Source of the DNA: Pyrenula massariospora
Lineage: Eukaryota > Ascomycota > Eurotiomycetes > Pyrenulales > Pyrenulaceae
Assembly: GCA_021030905.1 (NCBI GenBank)
Contig: JAGFMI010000009.1
Span: forward strand, 62,001 to 126,000
Length of the DNA: 64,000 nucleotides
Direction: 5' to 3'
Shown: positions 55,243 through 64,000 of the stretch, piece by piece
How the letters are laid out: each line of letters starts with the position of its first letter
Position numbering within the stretch: the first letter of the stretch is position 1
Made by a program: the position numbers and the translations under genes
Notes under the pieces: generated by a model
What the model was told of the DNA's origin: nothing
Database searches by the model: none
The model's input: only the letters and a program-made list of their open reading frames with translations

Positions 55243-56567
55243 GTTAACAGGCTTTCCCTATCAATGAGGGGAGCCTCTAGGCGGTCGTCTCCGGAAGCCA
55301 AACAGCTAAAGTGGCGCCAGTCCTTCGCCACTAGAGTCCTGATAAATTTGTATCGCAACTTCCGTGTTGCTCGTCTTTGGTATAGGTTATGGTGGTTCAA
55401 AGAGCGTGGAAAGGAAACGAAGGAAATCGGCTTCCACGAAGGACTTCGTTTTGGCGGATTTTGCCTCGTCAGTCCCGCGGTCAAGAACGGAGGGAGAAAT
55501 TGTGTCCGTTGTAGAGTTTTGTTTTTGGTGGCGTCAAGAAAAGGTTGAACTTCAATCGCTTCAAGGCGTTTCACTCTGCGACTGAGAGCATGCCTCCGAG
55601 CAGCTTAGCGATTGTTGAGCAGTGTTGAACTAAGTTTCCCATCTGTCGCACGAAGCAGAAGTGACGATTAATATTAAGAAATAAATGGCATAGATCGTTC
55701 CGTACAGATTGCGCACTATCGTTTAGCAGAATGGAGGGCGTTTCGAGGGCGTTTGCAAGGCTGGGAGATTCGAGGGTTGACTGGCAGTTTTCGTGGATAA
55801 GACGAGGAACTGGTGGTCGATTTCAGGAAGACAAGAAAATTCTTGTGGCAAGTCTGTTATTTCGCATGAGAGAAGTGATAATGATCCGGTGCTGGTTCTC
55901 TACAGCGTGCAGCGACAGGTGAATAACCATAACAACCGTAACGGCTACAAGATGGCGTTTGACGGAGGTGGACCGGCGTCTGTGGTGCCGATCCCAGACC
56001 GACCGCTCCTATCCGAAGGCAGCAGGGACCGACGGCAGAGCCGCGCAATGCGACCCTCGAGGGATCAGAAGAATTAATATTATTAGGGTGAAGAGCAGCA
56101 ACATGCAGAGTCAAAGTCCATGGCCCTCGAAAATTTGTATGTGAAGGATCGCTCCCCACTTTTGGGTGTTCGAGTTCTACCTATCCCTCGCGTCGATCAC
56201 GTAGCGAGTAAGCTTCATGGCCCCCGTCGCATCCCCCACCAAATATCCTCCTTTAGAACCACCAACTGCATGGCCCCTTCAAGCGAATACTGGCCATGTT
56301 ACCCCTGAATGCTTGACTCAAAGCCGACTTGAACAGTGTCTCAAAGCAAGGTCCAGAAAGACTCGACATTCTCGAGCCTTCCCCAAACCTTCAAACCCAA
56401 GGCGAAGACGATCCTTGTTAGTCTCATAGGGCTTGACGAGAGCTCTAAATTCCCAGTATACTCAACCAAAGACAGACGGACTGCTGAACAACGTCTTACT
56501 GTAGAATCCTATCGGAGTCCTTTGAAAAAGGGCGTGACTGCGGGATCCTACGGGGTAGACTGACTTC
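55243..56567. other. Intergenic region
   Basis: About 1.3 kb between two minus-strand genes, holding the PPZ promoter. Short frames (up to 106 codons) have no recognisable content. No repeat or RNA gene seen. Confidence 0.5.
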
Positions 56568-56963
56568 TCACCCCTGTCGCAAAGGCAGCACAGTCGAACT
56601 CTCAGGCTGACCTTCGACCTCGATCTTCTTGATGAAGTGACCCGGAACAACAACAAGACCCATAAACCTGCTGGTCATGTTGGCCCTGGCGGTTGTTTCA
56701 CCAATCGTCTCTGACTCTGCCATGGCTGCTTCTTGTCGCTGCATGGTAGGCATTCGGTATTCGTAGGTCTTGGAAAGGATGATGTTGCTCTCCTGCAAGA
56801 ATCAAAATCAATGTAATTCTTAGATGAAGCAATCCACGATCGATATGGTTACATTGTCGGTACATTTGAACTCCCCTAGAAACATCCGCTCATCGATGGT
56901 GTGGATCCGGAACATGCGGCCTAGAAGCGAATCTAAATATTCCACCGCCTCACCATTGTGCAT
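56568..56963 (-). CDS. NAA38: NatC N-terminal acetyltransferase auxiliary subunit, Sm-like fold
   Basis: Two exons on the minus strand, 56963-56853 and 56792-56568 (60-base intron), encode 111 residues. The Sm-type sequence reads AVEYLDSLLGRMFRIHTIDERMFLG, FKCTDN-ESNIILSKTYEYR (joined across the intron) and, near the end, MTSRFMGLVVVPGHFIKKIEVE, the second Sm motif. A charged loop rich in Ala, Glu and Thr separates the two motifs. This pattern is that of Naa38/Mak31 (LSMD1), which with Naa30 and Naa35 forms NatC, acetylating N-termini that start Met-hydrophobic. The length fits the family. I take the ATG at 56963. The frame is open further upstream to 57080, but that extension lacks family character. 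Confidence 0.88.
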
Positions 56964-59114
56964 GTTTGCAAATTTTAGTTGATGCAGACTGTAGGTTGTA
57001 CTTGCGGCATAAACAAAAAAGAACAATCTTTTAAAGGAATTTCTGCGCTGTTTTCCGTGTCCACCATTGCCAAGACCCAACCCGGACTAACTTGTGGCCA
57101 GCCGGAATGTGCCGGGGTTTCCTCACCTTTCTTCCACTCAGCAACAACACTCTCGTCGCGTCACGAGGCTGGACTTTGAGTGATATGACAAGGCTAAGCG
57201 AAAGACTTCACACCATAACATCCAATATTTCTACCTGACACCACTTTTCCACCATTTCTAGTCATATCCTTCAATGTCGGCTAAAGTCCTCACGAGTTCT
57301 CCTAATCGGTTATCAGCTTTCGCCTTCAAAGCAAGGGAACCGAATTTCTCGGTTTTCAAGGGCATGTTCGAAATCTCGTTATTGATGAAGGACCCTAGGG
57401 GCAGACGCTGCATCATGCAGAATTCTCTTTCGATCAACAATTCTACCATTTTCCCCTCTGCCCATGCTCACGAGACGTCCTGGACAGTAAGTGTCTACCA
57501 TGAACCCTGGGCTTATATTTAGGATTTCGAGAAATGTAAGCTCAGACTAGAGCCTCTATGAGTACAGCAACCATAATAAGCATACATAACATTCGATCAC
57601 TTTCGGAAGACGAGCAGGCGTTTTTAGGTCAAGAGCGTTGTTTGATTAATGCCATGTCCCCTTTAGCCTTAAGTCTGCCGTGCTTCCTAATATTTCTGCT
57701 CGCACTGTATTCGAATTCACATTCTTAATTTGAAGCACATGAGTGATTTCTCAGCCTCAACAGCCCCTGTCTCTGTCACTCATTCCAGCCAATACATGGC
57801 GAAGCATAACCCGCGAGGCGATTCGACTGGGATTTTCACGAGTGCAAGACATACCCTCAACACAGGCCGAGGCTTTTACCGCGTCTGTAGAGCTCACGAC
57901 TGCATCTTTTTAGAAGAGGAGTGTTGTACAATCCTGCGAAGCGGCAGGTCGGAACAAGATGCCCTTCGACGGTGGACATTTAAGCTCCTACTAGATCAAA
58001 GAACCTTGGAATACAGCAGTCTGTTGGTCGGTCTTTGGCTGCCAATATTAGCGCCAGGATCTTATGACCCTACCAGATCCAACAGAAATATAATAATGTT
58101 TCGGACCTGAGTATTGTACGGACGTAAAATATCCCAGGGCATCTCTCCAAGCATTTTCCAAAAGCAGATACGACTGCGAGAGGGAAGATTTTCCTCCGAT
58201 AGTAGGGTATCCCTAACGTCTAAAAAATACGCACGGATCAATCAAATTTCAAACATTTCAACTGTCAAAACCTTGAGTTAGGCTATCGCTGGAAGTAATG
58301 ATAGGTCATGTAGTTGTTGGCCATTTCCGTTCCACCATTGCCCACCAAGTGGATTGAGGGCTCCGTTTGAAGATTGTTGAGCGGTTGAACCAATGCTAGT
58401 AGTATAGATTGATTCGACCATGTACTCTCCGATTTTCGTCGAGGGGAAACATCTGTGCCGGATGTGGCAATTGTTTCGAGATGCATCCGGCCCCCAAATT
58501 CTTTATCTATCCCAGCTGGCGGCACCATTCTGATTTGCTGCTGTCGGTCTGCAAGCACAAACCCCTCCACACTTTCCATTCTTCCGGCCAATCTGCCGTC
58601 GAATGTCGTGCCATCCCTCCCTCAAAGCCCTGCACGAGTGTGCACTGACTTGTCTCTTCTAAGTGGTTCCTCAGCATGGGGGCCAAGACAGGGGCTCAAA
58701 TTCTGTCACACCTCAATGTTCGCGTGCCACAAGCGAGGCGTTCGTGAGATCTTAAAGCATGCATTTATGCAACACGATATCACACGTGCAATCAACCCAA
58801 TCTACCTGACTCGTGTCATTGGCTTCCAATGCTCATTCCTTGCAGGACATGACGCCCATTCAGGCGGGATACGACATCCCGACATTCACCTCGGTTTACT
58901 CATCGAGTCTTGGACATGCATATCTGCCTGGCCAACAGAGTCACCCGCGGTGATGTCGACATTTAATTGCTTTTGGTCATGGTGATGGATGGATGATACA
59001 TCTCATATGTCCTACCTGTCTTCCGTTCCCTTTGGCCATTTTTGAGCTTATTCATCAGCCTGCATACGTTAATATGGTGAGCTCCCCGCAAGGTTCCTCA
59101 ATCGCAAGCCAGAC
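56964..59114. other. Divergent intergenic region
   Basis: About 2.15 kb between the NatC subunit gene (minus) and the membrane-protein gene (plus). Frames of up to 176 codons occur (58455-58985) but have Cys/Ser/Ile runs and no family resemblance. I see no RNA gene or repeat. Confidence 0.45.
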
Positions 59115-60428
59115 ATGGAACATCTTCCAGCACGCAACTCCAGTGCCTTGGGCATGGAGAGGCCGGACAAAATGACCGGTTGGACTTTCAGTCCAGACAT
59201 TCGTGGCACGTCTAACATAATCTGGAGCTGCGTCCTCGTCATCTTCACCGCAGTCTGGACAGTCCTTCACCTTAACGTCCCCGCACCCCGAGATGGCCAT
59301 ATCAAGATCATTGTACGCCGGTTTCGCTGGGTTGTGCTTGCAATCCTAGCCCCAGACATGCTCACCCTGACTGCTGCCTCGCAGTGGGACGCCGCTCGCA
59401 AGTCCGTTGCAGATATGCAGGCCATCGGATATCATGAATGGACCATGGCGCACGCGTTCTATGCAAACGGAGGGGGCTTCTTCATCGAGTCGCACGACAT
59501 GCGCCCATTCCCCGCATTGGCCGCCAGCATACATTTTCTCCTCTCACGAGGCTACATCGAAAAGCCATCCATCACTCGGGCCGAAATTTGGGACAAATCC
59601 AAATCTGACAAGTTTGCCAAAGGTGCAGCCTTGTTCCAGAGCGGCTGGTTGGTTGTAGTTACCATCGCCCGCTTAACCCAAGGCCTGCCAATTTCCCCGG
59701 CTGAGATCTTCACCCTCGGTTTTATTGTCTCCACGTTCATGTCCTACTTCTTCTGGCTTCACAAACCGCAGAACGCAGGAACCCCTACTTATATCAAGCT
59801 CGAAATGAGCATCGCCGCGCTCCGTAAGAGGGAATCTGAAACGAACCCCTCGGCGCTCGACCCATTCACCCACACGCCTCTTGACTTCGTCGAACAACCT
59901 CTCCAGAAATGGCACCGTCGCGACATTCTGTCCCGCTTCGATCTGTCTGCTAGACCCGCACTCCGCGTCCCTGATGACGCTATCCTGCCAAACTTATGGG
60001 GGCCTTTACTGTACGTTCTCGTCGGGATCCCGAGTCTGCTGCATTCCACAATCCATCTGCTGGCGTGGAACGTGCATTTCCCGACAAGGGCGGAGCAGAT
60101 TCTCTGGCGGGTTGCTAGTCTTGTGTTGCTGGGTGTGAGCAGTTTCAGTGTTGGCGTTGTCGGCTTGCTGACAAGGAGAGGGTACAAGGGACGAGTGAAT
60201 CTGTGCTGGATATGGGTGAATAGGAGTGCGGATAGGTTAGATGAAGATGCAAAGTGGTGGGAGAAGATGAGGTGGAGGGTGTTAGATGTGGTTTTTACAC
60301 TGACAACCTTGGGGCTGGTGACGGCGCGGCTGTGTATTGTTCTTGAAGTCATTATTAGCTTCAGGAGTCTGCCTGCTGGCGTGTATCAGACGGTTAAGTG
60401 GACGGGGTTTATCCCGCATGTAGAGTAG
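59115..60428 (+). CDS. Fungal polytopic membrane protein of unknown function
   Basis: A single exon of 437 residues. The N-terminal block GWTFSPDIRGTSNIIWSCVLV followed by FTAVWTVLHLNVPAP, then APDMLTLTAASQWDAARKSV, EWTMAHAFYANGGGF and IWDKSKSDKFAKG, recurs in a large, uncharacterised family of asco- and basidiomycete membrane proteins I recall by this phrasing. There are about six hydrophobic segments: near 34-55, 72-88, 183-200, 210-228, 307-328, 342-360, and one more near 400. No transporter or receptor motif is visible. The start at 59115 is the first ATG of the frame; a later ATG, 19 codons downstream (MTGWTF), is also possible. Function unassigned. Confidence 0.8.
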   Translation: MEHLPARNSSALGMERPDKMTGWTFSPDIRGTSNIIWSCVLVIFTAVWTVLHLNVPAPRDGHIKIIVRRFRWVVLAILAPDMLTLTAASQWDAARKSVADMQAIGYHEWTMAHAFYANGGGFFIESHDMRPFPALAASIHFLLSRGYIEKPSITRAEIWDKSKSDKFAKGAALFQSGWLVVVTIARLTQGLPISPAEIFTLGFIVSTFMSYFFWLHKPQNAGTPTYIKLEMSIAALRKRESETNPSALDPFTHTPLDFVEQPLQKWHRRDILSRFDLSARPALRVPDDAILPNLWGPLLYVLVGIPSLLHSTIHLLAWNVHFPTRAEQILWRVASLVLLGVSSFSVGVVGLLTRRGYKGRVNLCWIWVNRSADRLDEDAKWWEKMRWRVLDVVFTLTTLGLVTARLCIVLEVIISFRSLPAGVYQTVKWTGFIPHVE

Positions 60429-61587
60429 ATAGAGATAATAGAACAAATAGTAAGCTTACAAGACTGGAGAACCGCATCTTGAGAGGATTAAGATTGAATA
60501 GATTGATAATCAAGACTTAATTACGCCAGATACAAGAAGAAACACTGCATAGTCAAATTACTCCGGATCCTGGACCTCATTCGGCAAACCCAATTTTGCC
60601 CGATTTGTGGCTCCTTCGAGCCGGCGTCTGAGCTGATCCTTTGCGTGCACGAACTGGAAGTTGACTCAGCCGTAAGATTTTTTTAAGTTTGTTTGTAGTC
60701 GGTCTCTTGGGTCTAGATGAAGACATCTAGGCAGGAGAAAAGCATGTATGAATGCACGTTTGAGGGAGTTTTTTGCGTGTCGCGGAAGCTGAGATTCACC
60801 GGATGGCTTTGCGGCAGTATCCTCTGATTGGAAATGTTTTGATGCTATGAAAACTTATGCGGACTCGCCAGGTCGATATCATATAGGGTAAGGGCTGATA
60901 GTTACCAAGGCCGATTCTGATTTTGGACTTCCATGCTAACTCAAACGTTCTCTGCTTTCTCTTCCGGCTCGATGCTGGGCTTTGAGGCCTTTCGGTTCGC
61001 TCTTCCGGCGGCATCTTTGAGTCAAACTTTACACCCTGGCGATGGTCACTGACAAAACGCGTGATGGAAGTACGCTTGGCGGCCTTCGTACTATGGTTTG
61101 GTACAGAGTGTTATCGCTGAGACGTATCTAAGGCTGTATATACAGGCACCAAGTACTCCCTCGTCTTCATCATAGGTTGTCCAGGATCGCACTAACCCCG
61201 TAGATGATTATTGTTAGATTCGCTTGCGGGAGACAGGGATCACAGGTCAGCCCGAAGATTTACCGTCGAGTCTCTCTAATCCTCAGACACCACCTGAATG
61301 AGATCAAGTCCCGATCTTCTCTTGTCTCCAACGCAGATCATAGATGAAAGATGAACAATCCATGAACTAAAGCTTCGTCCTTGAGCTTGTGCTCGTTCTC
61401 ACTACTTCGCTTTGGTATTGCCAGTTCTTGTTGCAAAACGTTCCTACTGAATTTAATTTTCCTTCTGCCTACCTAACCTTGTCAACTAAACTACATAAGA
61501 GTTGCTTTCCCTTAGCCTCTGTTCAAACCCACGAAAGTTTTCTACTGAACCGGTATTGGGTCTTTTAGGTCCTAATCGGCCTTTACC
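60429..61587. other. Intergenic region
   Basis: About 1.2 kb between two plus-strand genes. GCCTACCTAACC at 61467-61478 precedes the next gene. No gene seen in between. Confidence 0.5.
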
Positions 61588-63231
61588 ATGCGCCTTCAAG
61601 CTTATCCTGCGAGAAGGCTCGCTATTCACGGTCGCACAATCTCTCGATCCCGCCTTCCGCCGTTTAGAAGGGTCAATTGTAGCTTGTATTCAACTCAATC
61701 GCCGCAATCAGAAAGCCGAATTTTTTCATTTAGTCGGGAGGCGTGGGACTTGGTGGGTGTAGCGGCGGTTGGGTACGTGTCTTTCGAGCTTTATCACACA
61801 TTCATAGCACCGAGGTGGACCTCGAAGCCGCCCGCGGAAGGGCTTCGCCAGAGAGGTATTGATCGAGATATCGACGTGGCGTTGGAAGATCTCGAAATCT
61901 GGACGGGGGATAAAACAGGATTGTTGGCCGAAGAGTTGCTTCGAGCGGAAGAAGCGAGCTATCCTGGAGAAGGTGGAATTGAGAGATTTGACGTGCTCAG
62001 AGTCGGGAGCAATTCTCCAAGCGAAGATGAATATTGCCATGGCTTTTTCCGTTCGCCATGGAATAGCGCAGATGGTACAAACGCAAATGAACCAAATTGG
62101 TCGGCTTTCGGAGTTTTTGATGGGCACCTGTAAGCGAAACTTGTTCATTTGCCATTCATAACGCTTACTGGTAAACTAGAGGAGGTCAGGTATCTGCTAT
62201 CCTACGAGAAAGCTTGGTGCCCGTTGTGAGGAAGAAGTTAGAGCCCGTTTGCTCGAATACTGCGCAAGATCAACGTGACTCACTGGCGTCATCACAAGCC
62301 ATCGATGCTTCCATCAAGACAGCGTTCCTCGAGCTGGACGCTGCCATCCTCCGATCGGGCCGAAACGGTCTGAGCAATTTGAACATCCCATACGATCTGG
62401 CAACATCGCGCGTCATGACTGGATACAACGGTAGCTGCGCCCTGCTTTCCCTATTTGACCCCACTACCCGCAAGCTCCGCGTTGCCTGCGTTGGCGATTC
62501 TCGCGTAGTGCTTGGACGCCAGGGTGCCGATGGAAAGTACACTGCGGTACCTCTCTCGACTGATCAAACGGGCCGCAACGCCGATGAGACCAGCAGACTC
62601 CAGAAAGAGCATCCAAACGAACCGGACATTGTGAAAGACGGACGCGTTCTCGGAATCATGGTCTCTCGTGCTTTCGGCGATTGGCTTTGGAAGTGGGATC
62701 AGTCAACTCAAGACGATGTAAAGAAGCGTTTCTTTAATTCAAGAACGATCAAAAACCTGAATACCCCTCCATATCTGACAGCAGAGCCTGTCATCACTAC
62801 AACAGAGATCCCACGTGGCTCCCGAGACTTCGTCATTATGGCTTCTGACGGGTTCTGGGATGATGTCAGCAACGAGAAGGCCGTGGAGTTAGTACAAAGA
62901 TGGAGAGAGTGGAAGGAATCTGGGACCACTGAACCAATCATACCAAAGGATATCGTTCCCCACAGAAAACCCAATCTTGAACTGCCGGACGACACGCCTT
63001 TGCTTAAGCACCAGAATGTGGTCGTGAAGGATGACAATGTGGCTACTCATCTTGTAAGGAACGCTTTGGGCGGCGGAGATGAAGAGCTGGTTCGCACTCT
63101 CCTGGCTTTCAAGCCGCCACAGTCAAGGGAGATGCGGTAAGTGTAAGACCTATCTTTTTCCTTTCTTCGCTGACTGTGCGCACTGCAGGGATGACATCAC
63201 GGTCCAAGTGATATTCTTCGATAACAAGTGA
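61588..63231 (+). CDS. PTC5: Mitochondrial PP2C-type phosphatase (Ptc5-like, pyruvate dehydrogenase phosphatase)
   Basis: Exons 61588-62129, 62180-63136 and 63189-63231 encode 513 residues. A basic presequence (MRLQAYPARRLAIHGRTISR) and a hydrophobic segment (DLVGVAAVGYVSFELYHTF, about 52-70) suggest import and anchoring at the inner membrane. PP2C motifs: VFDGHLGGQ (Asp178, across intron 1), GSCALLSLF, ACVGDSRVVLG, VSRAFGDWLWKW, FVIMASDGFWD, and RDDITVQVIFF in the last exon, which supplies the final metal-binding Asp (501/502). The spacing and the GFFRSPWN-like insert after the N-terminus fit the Ptc5/PDP group. Expected role: removal of the inhibitory phosphate from the pyruvate dehydrogenase E1 alpha subunit. 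Introns of 50 and 52 bases both begin with a stop in frame, so retention truncates the enzyme. Confidence 0.9.
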
Positions 63232-63840
63232 TCGAGTAGCCGTCTCTCGACTCGAATCTGCCAGATACGTCTTCCAATAGTGAGGACCTTGCCGTTTGCT
63301 GCTATATTGGAGGGTCGACTTTCTCAAACGCCTTCGAGCATGGCTTGGCAGTAACGTCATATAGATTCGTGTAACATTGTCCATACATTGTGCCTGCGCA
63401 GGCAAGACGAACAGTGGGGATTTTGCAATCAATCAGGAGCATTCCGTCTGGGAAAAGCAAGGCGCTGTGGCCTAAGGTTTATGGGCGATTGACTCTGGAA
63501 GTCTTGGCGCCTTTCACGCATATTTCATGGTCACTCGTCTGCAATTGAATCTTTGCCTTTGATATCCTCCTCGATAGTCCTTTAAGCGCGAATTTTACCT
63601 CCGATCCGACCAGTCTCGTGAGTCATGGGAGAGAGAAGACTTCTTCGGGAACATGCTCGGTAAATGTCGTCGGTGGTCAGGCATTGGTTTTGGGCCCTTA
63701 TCATTGGGAAGATCCTGAAAGTAAAGCATCTTCAGTATTTCGAGCTGAGCCTGCGGAGAATGTCTTCAATGAGGAGATGACTGACATGGCTTCGGATATG
63801 GCGAAGCTTGTGGGATAGTCGGACAGTCTTCCTTACTATA
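63232..63840. other. Convergent 3' region
   Basis: Spacer between the Ptc5-like gene and the edge gene on the minus strand. A plus-strand frame (63618-63818, 66 codons, with PYHWEDPESKASSVFRAEP) is the only protein-like stretch. It is too short to call. Confidence 0.4.
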
Positions 63841-64000
63841 TTAAATTGACAAAAGCGTCTCAATAGTGGATGCGCAAGCTTTTGAGAATGCCTCATCGTT
63901 GATATTGTTGTTCGTGCGCTCAACCTTGATATTGCTTCCTTGGAATCCACTCTCAATTGCTTGAAACAATGCGTCATCCGCCTTTCCATCCCAAAAAGCC
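63841..64000 (-). CDS. 3' end of a Tm-1-like / UPF0261 protein gene
   Basis: The minus strand from the window edge is open for 52 codons to TAA at 63843-63841. It reads AFWDGKADDALFQAIESG, then VERTNNNINDEAFSKAC and a short tail ending LLSI. The F-W/D-x-K/E-AD-xALF-xAI...INDxxFA pattern is the C-terminal end of the Tm-1-like ATP-binding (UPF0261) family: bacterial, fungal and plant proteins including tomato Tm-1, with no settled enzymatic role in fungi. The rest of the gene lies outside the window, so the assignment rests on about 50 residues. Confidence 0.6.
   Translation of the reverse strand, partial: AFWDGKADDALFQAIESGFQGSNIKVERTNNNINDEAFSKACASTIETLLSI

Noticed and set aside
58455-58985. 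176-codon plus-strand frame upstream of the membrane-protein gene
   Set aside because: Composition is erratic (CCCRSAS-type runs), no domain is seen, and other frames in the same stretch are equally open.
63618-63818. 66-codon plus-strand frame with PYHWEDPESKASS
   Set aside because: The phrase looks protein-like, but I could not find an upstream exon or a family. It is too short to list as a gene.
1-64000. Transposons, retroelements, viral remnants, CRISPR arrays, rRNA genes and telomeric repeats
   Set aside because: I looked for reverse-transcriptase, integrase and transposase motifs, terminal repeats, TTAGGG arrays and regular spacer arrays on both strands by eye and found none. Short or heavily decayed copies could be missed without a search.

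Overview
The window is nuclear DNA of a filamentous ascomycete (Pezizomycotina; Leotiomycetes is my guess, on overall feel only). Genes are interrupted by short introns, mostly 43-107 bases, with GT..AG ends and CTAAC/CTGAC-like branch sites. Untranslated leaders are pyrimidine-rich, and the gene set is a fungal housekeeping set mixed with fungus-specific families. I joined exons by reading frame. For every multi-exon model except the two edge genes the exon sum is a whole number of codons and the joined protein keeps family motifs across the junctions.

Layout. 1-13 kb is gene-dense: the last exon of an unknown gene, an LRR-like orphan, a CRH-type GH16 cell-wall transglycosylase with a membrane tail, nicotinate phosphoribosyltransferase (NAD salvage), a plasma-membrane syntaxin with a Gln/Gly/Tyr-rich head, and a divergent pair encoding a BolA protein and a malonyl-CoA synthetase. 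13-20.3 kb is a 7.4 kb gene-poor tract with only weak membrane-protein-like frames on the minus strand. 20.3-24 kb holds a conserved fungal protein of unknown function divergent from a cytochrome P450. 24-31 kb has a 1062-residue low-complexity protein, with 9-residue repeats, a cysteine cluster and a duplicated domain, and a ZIP zinc transporter. 31-42 kb has a BCS1-like AAA ATPase, the SAM-complex subunit Sam37, a one-pass surface protein and a stand-alone LigD-type 3'-phosphoesterase protein. 42-64 kb has an ABCC full transporter, a small charged protein, CAF-1 p60 (Cac2), phosphatase PPZ, the NatC Sm-fold subunit (Naa38/Mak31), an orphan polytopic membrane protein, a mitochondrial PP2C (Ptc5-like) and the 3' end of a Tm-1-like/UPF0261 gene.

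There is no operon-like unit and no convincing secondary-metabolite cluster: the P450 and the ABC transporter are 19 kb apart with unrelated genes between. Several products are mitochondrial (BolA, malonyl-CoA synthetase, BCS1-like, Sam37, Ptc5-like), but they are dispersed. I found no tRNA, rRNA, CRISPR array, intact transposon or viral element.

Most worth a second look: the duplicated W-x2-LPQ domain in the 1062-residue protein; a GH16 intron whose retention would release the enzyme from its membrane anchor; the eukaryotic LigD-phosphoesterase protein; tiny coding exons (6 and 16 nt); and several perfect dyads in promoters.
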